A stretch of DNA of 40,942 nt from a virus. Under the pieces are notes generated by a model. That model saw nothing but the letters and a program-made list of their open reading frames with translations. It did no database searches and was not told where the DNA came from. The DNA is taken from positions 1 through 40,942 of IMG/VR virus record IMGVR_UViG_3300042336_000044, one strand, 5' to 3'. Shown in pieces: positions 29,636-39,553 of this stretch. Each line of letters starts with the position of its first letter. The first letter of the stretch is position 1. The translations under genes and the position numbers were made by a program.

Positions 29636-29976
29636 TCTGGGACATTCACCTGCAAGCCAGAGCGTATGTTTACGCTCATGGTGGGTGTCCTGATGATGTT
29701 CCTGTAGACGATATGCGGAATATCGAGATTATGTTGTCGGATGGTATGTTGGGAAACAAAGCTATTTTGCTGGCTTTGAGTTCCTTGACCACAGGCAACT
29801 TAAACTCGAAAATACAGAAGACAACAAGACCGTTTACGATGAAAGATGTTCTTCCATCAACGCACGAATACATTGTCCCGCCGCTGACAAAGGAACAACA
29901 GCAAGAGCAAGCCAGCAAGCAATTGATGGCATTCTTGACTACTAGACCGGGTTCGGAGGCTTACCTGAAAGAATAG
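29632..29976 (+). CDS. T part of the GT tail-chaperone fusion (translated by -1 frameshift)
   Basis: Reached by slipping at 29626-29632, giving a fusion of about 265 residues (151 from G, 114 from T). The T part reads LIWDIHLQARAYVYAHGG, DDVPVDDMRNIEIMLSDGML, then a disordered Thr/Pro region and a basic/acidic helix (LTKEQQQEQASKQLMAFL). No ribosome site precedes an internal start; ATG at 29713 opens the same frame but is not expected to be used. T domains bind the tape measure or tube protein. Confidence 0.85.
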   Translation, partial: LIWDIHLQARAYVYAHGGCPDDVPVDDMRNIEIMLSDGMLGNKAILLALSSLTTGNLNSKIQKTTRPFTMKDVLPSTHEYIVPPLTKEQQQEQASKQLMAFLTTRPGSEAYLKE

Positions 29977-29977
29977 T

Positions 29978-30478
29978 ATGGCTTCTTGGAGTCCTGATGG
30001 CAAAAACAGGATGTTTCGCGTTGAGGGCATGGAAGACCTTGAGGCAAAACTTTCTGAACTAATGGACATTCATCGTGCCGATACTGCGGCAAGAGCAACT
30101 ATTGTCAAAGCAGCAAAAGATGCAATGTCGCCTGTTGCAGATCAAGTCAGGTCAACTGCTCCATATGACCCATCGCCAAGAACAGAAAAAAGTCCAATTC
30201 ATTTAAAAGATACTGTTCGTTTGGATGCAAGAATTCCAACAAAAAGAGACTTGCAATCAATTTATGTAAGCCAGTCTGATGCAGCTATTGCAGTTGTCTC
30301 TGTAAAGCGCAGCGCGGTATCTCTGGCTCAAGAGTTTGGCACTAAGAAAATTCCAGCACAACCTTTTTTGCGTAGAGCTATTGAGCAAAACGCAGAGTCA
30401 GTTGTCAACAACTTTAAAACAAGTTTCTCTGCGTATTTGATATCGTATGCGAATAAAATGGCAAGAAGGAGAAAATAA
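29978..30478 (+). CDS. HK97 gp10-like tail component (166 aa)
   Basis: Pattern of PF04883-like neck/tail proteins: FRVEGMEDLEAKLSELMDI, VADQVRSTAPYD, SPIHLKDTVRLDARIP, and the C-terminal AQEFGTKKIPAQPFLRRAIEQ. Its usual place is before the tail terminator and tube genes; here it lies after the chaperone and before the tape measure. One base of overlap with the tape measure start (TAATG). Confidence 0.83.
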   Translation: MASWSPDGKNRMFRVEGMEDLEAKLSELMDIHRADTAARATIVKAAKDAMSPVADQVRSTAPYDPSPRTEKSPIHLKDTVRLDARIPTKRDLQSIYVSQSDAAIAVVSVKRSAVSLAQEFGTKKIPAQPFLRRAIEQNAESVVNNFKTSFSAYLISYANKMARRRK

Positions 30479-32907
30479 TGGCCTCAAGTAATATTGCTCG
30501 ACTTGGTATTGTTCTTGGCGTTGATACGGCAGAACTTGAAGTCAAGATTTCAAAAGCTAAAGAGACTTTTCACGGTTTTACTAAACAAGTAGAACGTGAC
30601 TCAAATAGCGCAGCTAAAGACATTGTTGCTTTGCGTTATGCAACAGAAGATTACGGCAAGACTCTGACCAAAGTGGAGCAGGTTGAGCGCGAAATTAAAG
30701 CTGGACGTTATCAACGTGCTGAAGGATCTTTGATTGAAATTTTGCGTAAAGAGGCTGCTGCTTATGATGCAAAAGCTAATGCAGTAAAAAACATGGCTGG
30801 CGCTCAGTTCAAAATGAATGAGCAACAGAAAATTAACCTTACCTACCAAACAACTGACTTTTTTACGCAGATCGCATCTGGTCAAAGCCCGTTTATTGCT
30901 GCCATACAACAGGGCGGTCAATTGAAAGATACGATGGGTGGCGTTGGCAATATGTTCCGTGCTATCGGCTCTTTGTTCACTCCGTTTAGTGTTGGCCTTA
31001 CTTCTGTTGCTGCTGTTGTTGGTAGTGTTGGATATGCTTTTTATAAAGCAAAAGAAGATTTGGAAAGCTTTAAGTCAGCAATGACTTTGACTGGTGGTTT
31101 TGCTGGCGTTACTTACACTGGCTTGTTGAATATTGGTAATGTACTTTCCGAAAAAACAAACGTAGCTATTGGAGATGCAAGAGATTTGATGCAGCAATTG
31201 GCTGCAACTGGAAAATACACGCACACATCCATGCAAGCTGTTGGTGAAGTTATCCTGCGTTTTTCTAAACTTACTGGCGTTGATGCTGCAAAAGCCGCTG
31301 AAACTCTTATCCCATTGTTGGACGGTACGGCAAGTTCTGCAAAACAACTGAACGACAAATACCACTTCCTGACGCTTGAGCAATACAAGAACATTAAGGC
31401 TTTGGAAAAGCAAGGTCAGTTGCAAGAGTCGATACGGCTGCAATCCACTTTGCTCAACCAAAGTTTCCAGACCTCGCGGCGCGAACTTGGCTATTTTGAA
31501 GAAGGATGGAAATACCTTGGGAAGGCTGCTTCAGATGCTTGGGATGCCATGATGGGTTGGGGCCGTGATGACAAAAACGCGGACTTGCAGAAGCTAAACC
31601 AAGAAATTGCTTTAGCTTCTGCTGCTGTTAATGCTCCCGGCAATCGAATGAAGCAAGTTCAAGATGAACGTCAAGCTAGACTTGATTCATTAGTTGAACA
31701 AAGAAAGTTGTTGCTTCAATCTATGTTAATAGAAGACGAAGCAGCAAAAGCAAAAGCAAAAGCCGCAGCACAAAATGCAAAAAACATTCGTGATGAAGAC
31801 AAGTATGGGCCTATGGGGATAGCCAAGGCCGCAGAATTGGCAAAAGCACAAGCAGAAGCACAATTTGCAGTTGCTAAACAAAGCGCCAACGAAATGCAAA
31901 TTATTCAAATAGATGCTGCTAAAAAATTGCATGATGCTCAGCTTGAAATGAAAGCTAAAAATACGCAAGAAGACAATCAATTTACATCAAAAAATCTTGA
32001 GATATACAAAAACAAATCTATTGCTATTGCTGTTGAAACTGCTGAAAAAATAAAGCAAATTCAAATTAAAAAGTACATGGAAGAACAAGAAGAAAAACTT
32101 GCCTACCAAAAAGACATTGATGATGAGTTTGTTCGTAAAAGTAAAGCAAGAGAAACAGCAGATTTGGGCGCATACAACCAGACTGAAGAACTTGAATTTC
32201 AACGCAAGTCGCTTGAACTTAAATACCAGTTAATTTACGCAACAGAGACTGAGCAAAAATTAGCACAGATTTCTTTGGAATACGCAAGAAAACGCAAAGA
32301 CCTTGAAAATAGCGAAAGTAAATCAGAATCTCAAAGCAAAGACCTTGACCGTCAAGAAGCAATTGCAAAAAGTCTTGTCACAATAGAAGAATCTGGCAAA
32401 CGCACAGGGGAAATATTTAATACTGTGTTTAGTAACATGTCTTCAGCCATTGACAACTTTGTCAAGACAGGCAAGTTAAGCATGAAAGACTTTGCCCGTG
32501 ACACTATACAAAGTTTGATTGCAATTCAAATGAAAGCTGCTGCTTTGAGCTTTTTAAAAGGAGTTTTTGGAATTGCTACTGGCCCTAACGCATCAAATGA
32601 CGGTTGGTTTAAAAATGTCTATCAGGCAGCGGGAGTAACGGAAAAAGCCACAGGTGGCCCTGTAAGCGCAGGTAGCCCGTACATCGTGGGTGAACGTGGG
32701 CCAGAGTTGTTTATGCCATCAGGCTCTGGGACAATCATCCCTAACAACCAGATGGGCATGGGCAGCACCTCAAACGTCACAAACAACTACATCAACGCCA
32801 TTGACGTTAAGTCGTTTGAAGATCGCTTGCTTGGTAGCTCAAACACTATTTGGGCGGCTAACCAGTACGCCAACAAAAACCTGTCTACTAATTTCGGGAG
32901 AACTTAA
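30478..32907 (+). CDS. tape measure protein (809 aa)
   Basis: AAGGAG ribosome site. N-terminal RLGIVLGVDTAELEVKISKA, a TMP_2-type domain (LTYQTTDFFTQIASGQSPFI, then QQGGQLKDTMGGVGNMF) to about residue 190 with a hydrophobic span (FSVGLTSVAAVVGSVGYAFY), long Ala/Lys/Glu coiled coil at about 420-640, and a lambda-type C-terminal part (MSSAIDNFVKTGKLSMKDFA, ATGGPVSAGSPYIVGERGPE). It sets tail length; 809 residues of mostly helix would span roughly 120 nm at 1.5 A per residue, an inference. The AT-rich coil region has low GC. Confidence 0.94.
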   Translation: MASSNIARLGIVLGVDTAELEVKISKAKETFHGFTKQVERDSNSAAKDIVALRYATEDYGKTLTKVEQVEREIKAGRYQRAEGSLIEILRKEAAAYDAKANAVKNMAGAQFKMNEQQKINLTYQTTDFFTQIASGQSPFIAAIQQGGQLKDTMGGVGNMFRAIGSLFTPFSVGLTSVAAVVGSVGYAFYKAKEDLESFKSAMTLTGGFAGVTYTGLLNIGNVLSEKTNVAIGDARDLMQQLAATGKYTHTSMQAVGEVILRFSKLTGVDAAKAAETLIPLLDGTASSAKQLNDKYHFLTLEQYKNIKALEKQGQLQESIRLQSTLLNQSFQTSRRELGYFEEGWKYLGKAASDAWDAMMGWGRDDKNADLQKLNQEIALASAAVNAPGNRMKQVQDERQARLDSLVEQRKLLLQSMLIEDEAAKAKAKAAAQNAKNIRDEDKYGPMGIAKAAELAKAQAEAQFAVAKQSANEMQIIQIDAAKKLHDAQLEMKAKNTQEDNQFTSKNLEIYKNKSIAIAVETAEKIKQIQIKKYMEEQEEKLAYQKDIDDEFVRKSKARETADLGAYNQTEELEFQRKSLELKYQLIYATETEQKLAQISLEYARKRKDLENSESKSESQSKDLDRQEAIAKSLVTIEESGKRTGEIFNTVFSNMSSAIDNFVKTGKLSMKDFARDTIQSLIAIQMKAAALSFLKGVFGIATGPNASNDGWFKNVYQAAGVTEKATGGPVSAGSPYIVGERGPELFMPSGSGTIIPNNQMGMGSTSNVTNNYINAIDVKSFEDRLLGSSNTIWAANQYANKNLSTNFGRT

Positions 32908-33542
32908 TGTCATTCCAAACCATTTTTCAGGTGCAACAGTCAATGACTGTTAACAACCGCAGAACGGTAGGCCAGCAAGTTAGCCGTTCTGGTCAAATGC
33001 GTGTGGCTCAATACTTGACTGCTGTGCCTTGGGTGTTCACTGTTTCTCCGCACAACTATTTGGCTTATGCAACCTCTCGTCAAATCATTCAAACCATTGA
33101 CAATCTTGACAGGCAGTTGCCAGAAACCATTACGTTTAACAGCGACAACTTGCGGTGGTTTACTGCGTATCAAGGTGGTGCTGCTACAACCCCAACGACT
33201 GTAACGCTAGGCGCTACACCTGCCGCCAACTCACAAACCTTGTCGCTGGCTAATTTACCTGCATCTACTGGCGCTATTTTTAAGGCTGGTGATTTCATAA
33301 TGATTGCCGGATACAGCTACAAGATAACTGCTGACGTACCCTACACTGGTGCAACTGCAACTGTGAGCATTCATAGACCTGTTATTGGTTCGCCTGTATC
33401 TGGCGCTGCTGTGGCTTGCGGCAACAATTGCACGTTTACGGTCTTGGCAGAAAAGTGTCCTACCTATACACTAACGCCATATCCAGCAAGCGCACTTGTG
33501 AATTGGGATGATGCGTTTGTATTTAGAGAGGACATTACATGA
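32907..33542 (+). CDS. minor tail protein, distal-tail-like (211 aa)
   Basis: Start overlaps the tape measure stop by one base. Beta-rich with SMTVNNRRTVGQQVSRSGQM, WVFTVSPHNYLAYATSRQII, then FTAYQGGAATTPTTVTLGAT and HRPVIGSPVSGAAVACGNN. Placement after the tape measure fits the distal tail or gpM-type tip adapter. No catalytic motif seen. Ends by ATGA overlap. Confidence 0.75.
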   Translation: MSFQTIFQVQQSMTVNNRRTVGQQVSRSGQMRVAQYLTAVPWVFTVSPHNYLAYATSRQIIQTIDNLDRQLPETITFNSDNLRWFTAYQGGAATTPTTVTLGATPAANSQTLSLANLPASTGAIFKAGDFIMIAGYSYKITADVPYTGATATVSIHRPVIGSPVSGAAVACGNNCTFTVLAEKCPTYTLTPYPASALVNWDDAFVFREDIT

Positions 33543-34174
33543 CTACGACAATGACAGCATTGGATAGTTCGTCTATCCGACATGGCGAGTTTATTCGGCT
33601 AACAATGCCGTCTAACACCTACACTTTTTGCAATGCTGCTGCACCTATTACCGTAGATGGCATCACCTTTACAAACCTTGGCAGTCTGTTGCAGCTTTCT
33701 GATATTAAACGTGACATCAAAGCCAACAGTTCTGACTTGAGCATTTCGCTAACAGGTGTTGATGGATCAAACGTATCAATCGTTTTGGGTTCTGACATTA
33801 AAGGATCGCGCATTGAGGTTTGGCGTGGCTTTATGGACTCAAACAATCAAATCATTACAACACCTACGTTGCAGTTCTTTAAACGCTATCAGGGCATTGT
33901 TTCTAACTATTCCATCACTGAAAATTGGAATGAACAAGTCAGAAGCCGTGTTGCCACTGTAGGTTTGTCGTGTGCTTCTTTCCGCACGATCTTGGAGAAC
34001 AGGGTTGGCGGTGTTCGCACAACTCCTAAGATTTGGCAAGCCTTCTATCCTAGCGACAACAGCATGAGTCGTGTGCCATCCATTGCAGGGTCATACTTTG
34101 ACTTTGGTGGTGAGCCAACATCAGGCAGTCAAGCAGTTACACAAGCACCATCACAAAGACGATTCGGCATATGA
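33539..34174 (+). CDS. minor tail protein, DUF2163 / gpL-like (211 aa)
   Basis: Begins HGEFIRLTMPSNTYTFCNAA, with PITVDGITFTNLGSLLQLSD, SSDLSISLTGVDGSNVSIV and EVWRGFMD, a set of short strands shared with the DUF2163 and lambda gpL-type tip proteins. Later part IVSNYSITENWNEQVRSRVA carries cysteines (two) but not the CxxC cluster of gpL. ATGA overlaps at both ends. Confidence 0.75.
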   Translation: MTTTMTALDSSSIRHGEFIRLTMPSNTYTFCNAAAPITVDGITFTNLGSLLQLSDIKRDIKANSSDLSISLTGVDGSNVSIVLGSDIKGSRIEVWRGFMDSNNQIITTPTLQFFKRYQGIVSNYSITENWNEQVRSRVATVGLSCASFRTILENRVGGVRTTPKIWQAFYPSDNSMSRVPSIAGSYFDFGGEPTSGSQAVTQAPSQRRFGI

Positions 34175-34617
34175 TCCGACTTGCGACAAGATACGACATT
34201 CCAAGATTGCTAGAGTTTGTAGAGGCTTACTCAAAAGAGTACCCTGTAGACGTTCTAGGCGACACAACAAAACATTCACCAAAGCATGTTGAACAATTGT
34301 TGTTTTCCGTCATCAATGGTCGCGGGTTTATCTTGATTGATAAGCACATGACCGGAACATTAATTGCGATTAAACAAAACAACATCTGGTGTCCTGACGT
34401 TGTTGAATTGCATGAGTTGTTGTGGTGGGTAGACCATGAACACAGAAACAATCTTGTTGGTGGAAAACTTTGGATTGAATACGACAAAATAGCCAGTAAA
34501 CTGCTTAATGATGGCGCTATACATTGCGCCTACACATCAGTTTCAGCAAATGGCCCATTGATAAATTACACAAAGCGCGGATACAAAGCTGTCGGCGCAA
34601 GTTTCGTGAAGGAATAG
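34171..34617 (+). CDS. GNAT-type acetyltransferase in the tail operon (148 aa)
   Basis: Starts by ATGA overlap in the middle of tail-tip genes. MIRLATRYDIPRLLEFVEAY is a typical GNAT N-terminal helix, GFILIDKHMTGTLIAIKQN the central strands, ELHELLWWVDHEHRNNLVGG the beta-4/acetyl-CoA loop, and CAYTSVSANGPLINYTKRGY, KAVGASFVKE the end. It occupies the slot where lambda-type phages carry the K (NlpC/P60-like) and I genes, neither of which I find. The substrate is unknown; modification of a tail or host protein is inference. Confidence 0.75.
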   Translation: MIRLATRYDIPRLLEFVEAYSKEYPVDVLGDTTKHSPKHVEQLLFSVINGRGFILIDKHMTGTLIAIKQNNIWCPDVVELHELLWWVDHEHRNNLVGGKLWIEYDKIASKLLNDGAIHCAYTSVSANGPLINYTKRGYKAVGASFVKE

Positions 34618-34619
34618 AC

Positions 34620-37600
34620 ATGGTTGCAACCTTAGTTTTGAGTGCTATTTACGGCAGTACTTTTATGGCTGCTGCTGCCTTGGGTTCATTTGGTCTTGCA
34701 GCCGCAACATTTGCAATTAACTTTGCTGTGTCTTCATTGTTCGCCCGTGCTTTTGCGCCTGATGCAAGCGGCAATCAAGCAGTAGATAACGGTGTGCGTC
34801 AGCAAGTTCCACCATCGTCAACAAACAGTATTCCTGTCGTGTACGGCGATGCGTACATGGGTGGTTCGTTTGTTGATGCGGCTCTTAGCACTGATGCCAA
34901 GACAATGTACTACGTTCTTGCGATTTCGCACATTAGCCCTAACGGTCAATTTTCTTTTGATTTAGCAGATATGTATTGGGGTGACCGCAAGATTACGTTT
35001 GATGGCACAGACCAAACAAAGGTCGTTAGCTTGACTGACAGCGCAGGTAACGTAGACACCAAGGTTAGTGGCAACTTGTTTATAGCGTTATACAAGTCAA
35101 CAGAGGCTGGTGTCATCACTTCTGCCAATGGCGCATCTGCTCCATCAACTTACATGGGTGGCTCTGACTTGCCATCTGAGTTGCGGTGGTCGGCAACCAA
35201 CCGTCAAATGAATGGTCTTGCTTTTGCAATTGTAAAAATGAATTACAACCGTGAAGCAGAAACTACAAACATGCAAACGCTTACTTATTCTGTAAGCCAT
35301 TACCTTAACAGTACTGGTGCAGCAAAGCCCGGTGACGTTTGGTATGACTACATTACAAACGAAAAGTACGGCGGCGCTATGCCAGCAGATTTGGTAGATG
35401 CAACATCTGCCACAGCATTAAACACTTACTCTGATGGCTTAATACCTTACACAGATACAACAGGCGCACAAACACAACCTCGTTACCGCATTAACGGTGT
35501 GCTTGATACAGGGCAATCATGCCTGAACAACATCAACTCAATAATGATTGTGTGCGATTCTTGGAATCAGTACAACGCAGCGCAAGGCAAGTGGAGTATT
35601 GTTATTAACAAAGAAGCGTCAACAGCATATGCGTTTGATGATGACTCAATTGTTGGAGAGATTCGCGTCAGTGCCTACGACATCACAAGCAGCGTCAACC
35701 AGATTGAGGCAGAGTTTCCTAGCGGTGAAAACCGTGACCAATCTGACTTTGTGTACTACGAAACTCCAGCAGGTTTGCTGTACCCCAACGAACCGATCAA
35801 CAAACAATCTGTTCAGTTTGCGATGACCAACGATTCAGTTCAAGCGCAGTACCTTGCAACGCGAATCCTTGAGCAAGCCCGTGAAGACCTGATTGTCAGT
35901 TTCAGCACAGCGTATGTCGGCATTCAGGTTGACGCTGGTGATGTGGTGACTGTGACCAACTCATCTTACGGTTGGACAAACAAGCCGTTTAGGGTGATGC
36001 GAGTGTCTGAAGTGTCACTGCCTGATGGCAACCTTGGCGCATCGTTTGAGTTAAACGAATACAACGCACAAGTGTATGACGATCAAGACATTACAAAGTA
36101 CGTTGCAGCCCCTAACTCTGACCTGCCTGACCCATCCTACTTTGGCCCTGTTCCAGCGCCTACAGTGGCTTCTAGCTTTCCCTCTGCTGTTGTTCCTAGC
36201 TTTAACGTGCAACCTTCTATGGGGACTGCTAGTTTTGCAACTTATGCCGAGATTTGGTATTCGGCGTTTTCAACACCTACGGCAACGCAAATACTGCTAG
36301 GTGGCACAACATCTCTGCCAAGCAACGGTGTGCCTTTTGCTGTTGGTCAGACATTGCCAACAGTTAACCTTGCAATTCCAGCAGGTAATTGGTATCTGTT
36401 TTCTCGCTTAGTCAATCCAATTGCCAACAGCGAGTATTCGCCAGCAAGCACTGTCTTTGCTTGGAGGCCAACAACATTTCAATATACAGACAGATACATT
36501 GCTGTTGCCTATGCGGATAATGCAACAGGCACATCTGGCTTTAGCTTTAGCCCTCGAAACAAAGCATATTACGGTTTGTACAACAACGTGACTGCAAACG
36601 GCGGCACAGACCCAACACTTTATAAGTGGTACTTGTCTCCCGTAAATTTTGGAACATCTGCTGATAATTATTTGTTGTATGCCAACCGTAGCAACAGGAA
36701 ATTTAGCTTTGCAGTAGGCAATGCTGGATACGTTAACCTTGGTGGTTCATTTGTTCCAAGCGAAACTTCTGTTTATGATTCAACAGTTTGGTCAGGGTTA
36801 ATTGATCCTGCTGGTGGAGTCCAAAGTTTTATTGATTTAGACCAATCAACAGGTCAAGTTATTATCAATGGATTTTCTAGCCCTAACCAAAACGATGGTT
36901 TCTTGTCTATTACTAACAATACAAATGGACAAATGCGGGTTAACTTGCAACAATTTTTAAATTTTGGTACGGGTATTTACACAAAGTCTTTTGCTGCCGC
37001 TACATTGACTGTAGACGTATATGGTCGAGTTGTTGGCTTCCTTGAGCAAGATGAGTTTTTCTATACAGAAACTGTATATACAGCCACTGCTGCACAGACT
37101 ACGTTTAGCAATACACATACTGTTGGTTGGATCATGGTGTTCCGAAATGGTGTTTTGTTGGACACAAGTGAATACTCTGAAACATCAACTACAGTTGTTA
37201 TGGCAACAGCTTGCGCGGCTGGTGAAATTGTTGTCATCTTTTATATGCGAGGTGTTAGCACATCTGCATCGTATGTACAAACCAACATGACAATTGCGTC
37301 TAGCACAAGCAACACAATTACATATAACAATGCTCCTTGGCAAATCATAAATGTTGGAGACAACCTGACTTTTACAGATACAGGAACACCAACGCAATAT
37401 GCTGTTCAAAGCATAAACACCACAACCAAAGTGATTACGTTTACCACCACCATTGCTGGTGCAACTGCTGGCAATCAAGTGTTTATTGCACGGGCGGCTG
37501 GTTCAAACTACTCACCATTTAGCAGATACACTTTTGCTTTAAGTTCTGCAACAACGTACACCCCAACAACATGGGCAATCCAAAACGGCGCTGAATCAAT

Positions 37601-37958
37601 TTATGTGAATGGTCTTCAGATCAATGAGATTGACTACAACATCACTGGGCTTGCAATTGATGGGTTCCCTGCGCCTTTGACAGGAAACATGACTGTTATT
37701 TTGTTTGCGCCAAACAACTTGAACGTGCCAGCGTCAAACGTGGTTAACGTCACTGCATACTCAACAGCGGGTCAAACAACATATCCGTTTACAAGCAATC
37801 CGTTGTCATTGGAAATATATGCCAATGGTGCTTTACTTGCACAAGGTGCGTCATATGACTACACTGCAAGTTCGGCAAATTACATTTTGACCACAGCATT
37901 TAACAACAATTTAACCCTTCTGAATCAACAAACTTTTGCCCGAGATGGCGCAGCATAA
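34620..37958 (+). CDS. tail tip / host-specificity protein, J-like (1112 aa)
   Basis: AAGGA at 6-base spacing sets the start two bases after the GNAT stop; an upstream in-frame ATG at 34524 lies inside that gene. N-terminal hydrophobic segment (GSTFMAAAALGSFGLAAATF), then SIPVVYGDAYMGGSFVDAAL, AKPGDVWYDYITNEKYGGAM and VQAQYLATRILEQAREDLIV, as in phage-tail_3 proteins of the lambda gpJ class. The C-terminal third repeats a beta module three times (TTFSNTH...MVFRNGVLL; TTYTPTT...IYVNGLQI; TTYPFTS...IYANGALL), likely receptor-side. Confidence 0.88.
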   Translation: MVATLVLSAIYGSTFMAAAALGSFGLAAATFAINFAVSSLFARAFAPDASGNQAVDNGVRQQVPPSSTNSIPVVYGDAYMGGSFVDAALSTDAKTMYYVLAISHISPNGQFSFDLADMYWGDRKITFDGTDQTKVVSLTDSAGNVDTKVSGNLFIALYKSTEAGVITSANGASAPSTYMGGSDLPSELRWSATNRQMNGLAFAIVKMNYNREAETTNMQTLTYSVSHYLNSTGAAKPGDVWYDYITNEKYGGAMPADLVDATSATALNTYSDGLIPYTDTTGAQTQPRYRINGVLDTGQSCLNNINSIMIVCDSWNQYNAAQGKWSIVINKEASTAYAFDDDSIVGEIRVSAYDITSSVNQIEAEFPSGENRDQSDFVYYETPAGLLYPNEPINKQSVQFAMTNDSVQAQYLATRILEQAREDLIVSFSTAYVGIQVDAGDVVTVTNSSYGWTNKPFRVMRVSEVSLPDGNLGASFELNEYNAQVYDDQDITKYVAAPNSDLPDPSYFGPVPAPTVASSFPSAVVPSFNVQPSMGTASFATYAEIWYSAFSTPTATQILLGGTTSLPSNGVPFAVGQTLPTVNLAIPAGNWYLFSRLVNPIANSEYSPASTVFAWRPTTFQYTDRYIAVAYADNATGTSGFSFSPRNKAYYGLYNNVTANGGTDPTLYKWYLSPVNFGTSADNYLLYANRSNRKFSFAVGNAGYVNLGGSFVPSETSVYDSTVWSGLIDPAGGVQSFIDLDQSTGQVIINGFSSPNQNDGFLSITNNTNGQMRVNLQQFLNFGTGIYTKSFAAATLTVDVYGRVVGFLEQDEFFYTETVYTATAAQTTFSNTHTVGWIMVFRNGVLLDTSEYSETSTTVVMATACAAGEIVVIFYMRGVSTSASYVQTNMTIASSTSNTITYNNAPWQIINVGDNLTFTDTGTPTQYAVQSINTTTKVITFTTTIAGATAGNQVFIARAAGSNYSPFSRYTFALSSATTYTPTTWAIQNGAESIYVNGLQINEIDYNITGLAIDGFPAPLTGNMTVILFAPNNLNVPASNVVNVTAYSTAGQTTYPFTSNPLSLEIYANGALLAQGASYDYTASSANYILTTAFNNNLTLLNQQTFARDGAA

Positions 37959-37967
37959 GGACATCAC

Positions 37968-38978
37968 ATGACTCAAGCCTTTAACCTATCGCAACTTGCA
38001 AACAACCTCAACACAGCAGGTCAACTAGACGCTACTGACGGTCTTGTAAACGCTGTTCCTGTGACTAACGGAGGCACAGGGGCATCAACAGAAGCTGCTG
38101 CAAGAACAAACCTTAACGTGCCGACAAGAACTGGTAGCGATGCTTCTGGTACATGGGGCATCAACATTTCTGGTAACGCAGCTACGGCAACAAACGCAAC
38201 CAATGCAACCAATGCAACTACTGCGGCAAACGGCGGTGTTACTAGCGTTAATAGTGCCACAGGTGCAGTAAGTTTACCTGTTGGTAATTTTCAACAATTG
38301 TTTTTGGCAAGCGGAACATTTACTGTGCCAGCAGGTGTGACTGCTGTATATGCAACTGTCATTGGCGGCGGTGGCGGTGGTCAAGGTGGTGCAATAGATG
38401 CTGGCGCTCAAGTTGGTGGAAATTCGTTAGTTCAACAAGTGTTAGTTGTAGGTTTAACTCCCGGCGCAAGTATTGCAGTAACTGTTGGTTCTGGCGGCAA
38501 CGGCGGTAATGGTAGTTCTTCTAGTACACCCGTTTCTGGAGCAACCGGAGGCACATCATCGTTTGGTGGTTTTGTATCTGCAACTGGTGGTCGTGGCGGT
38601 GGCACGGGTGCAACTGCAACTGTTACAACTTCTTTTATACGAGAAACTGCGGGGTTTGGTGGAAATTTTGGCGCTGCTGGTACATCTTATGATTCTGGTA
38701 ATGTTTATTTTGGCGGCGGCGGTGGTGGCGCTGGTTGGGCTAGTGGCGGCGGCGGTGGTGCGGCGTACGTTATTATTAATTCTGGCGGCGTTGGTGGTGC
38801 TGCTTTTAACGGCAGCGCAGGTAGTAATGGAAGCAATAGTGTTGGCGCTTCATCAGGTGCAGGTGGGGCTGGTGGCAGTAACCCTAGCGGCGCTTCAGGA
38901 GGCTCTGGCGGCAGCGGGGGTACTTCTGGTGGTGGTGGAGGTGGCGGTGGTGCTGGTGCTGTCTTGTTGCGCTGGTAA
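37968..38978 (+). CDS. glycine-rich tail fibre (336 aa)
   Basis: AAGGA ribosome site. N-terminal VPVTNGGTGASTEAAARTNL is a common tail-fibre motif, followed by an Asn/Ala/Thr repeat (NATNATNATT) and FTVPAGVTAVYATVIGGGGG, the entry to a Gly-rich domain. From about residue 120 on, glycine with Ser/Asn/Ala dominates (GGNGGNGSSSS, GGGGGGAGW, GGSGGSGGTSGGGG), as in polyglycine-II receptor-binding tips. The domain may bind cell-surface receptors. Low-complexity DNA makes length variation likely. Confidence 0.82.
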   Translation: MTQAFNLSQLANNLNTAGQLDATDGLVNAVPVTNGGTGASTEAAARTNLNVPTRTGSDASGTWGINISGNAATATNATNATNATTAANGGVTSVNSATGAVSLPVGNFQQLFLASGTFTVPAGVTAVYATVIGGGGGGQGGAIDAGAQVGGNSLVQQVLVVGLTPGASIAVTVGSGGNGGNGSSSSTPVSGATGGTSSFGGFVSATGGRGGGTGATATVTTSFIRETAGFGGNFGAAGTSYDSGNVYFGGGGGGAGWASGGGGGAAYVIINSGGVGGAAFNGSAGSNGSNSVGASSGAGGAGGSNPSGASGGSGGSGGTSGGGGGGGGAGAVLLRW

Positions 38979-39005
38979 TAAATAGTGAGATAATCTCATC
39001 AAGAC

Positions 39006-39047
39006 ATGACAAGACCCGTAGCCCTGTGAGTACATAGGGAGCGTCAT
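39006..39047 (+). other. structured leader RNA ahead of the accessory fibre gene
   Basis: An outer stem ATGAC / GTCAT (39006-39010 with 39043-39047) encloses CCCTGTG / CATAGGG (39022-39028 with 39033-39039, one G-T pair) around loop AGTA. A 13-base dyad, TGAGAT-A-ATCTCA, lies just upstream (38986-38998). No T-run follows. The 90-base gap 38979-39068 has no gene, so an operator plus regulatory leader is possible. Confidence 0.4.
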
Positions 39048-39068
39048 CACCCGAGATTTGGGGAACCA

Positions 39069-39553
39069 ATGTCAATTTTCAACAAAAACACACTAGCCCA
39101 AGTTTCGGGCTTTGACAATCCAATTCTTGCTGGAGAGTTGGTTTACAACCAGAACACCTATTGGAATTTGACGTTTACAAATTCCAACACAAATTTACCG
39201 ATCAATCTTACGGGCGCAACAATCAACGCTCAGATTGTGCGTAGGCAAGTTACAAACATCATTGACACCCGCAACGGGTTGACCTTTGACATTGCTGATT
39301 ACACGCCACCACCAACGCCAATAAATCTTACGATCAGTAACCGAGTTGATGCTGCTGGCACTTGCACATTGGTGATTGACTCAACAGCTTGGGGATTGAT
39401 TACAACTGATGCTCAATTGGAAATTAACGCAACAAGCTGCGTTGGTTACTCTGGTCGTGTAAAGGTATCGTTCCCTGCTGCTGGCACTACACCAGCGGAT
39501 GACCAAATTATCTTTTTGTTGTTCCTTGTTCGCTCTGATGGCATCGTTGTTGT

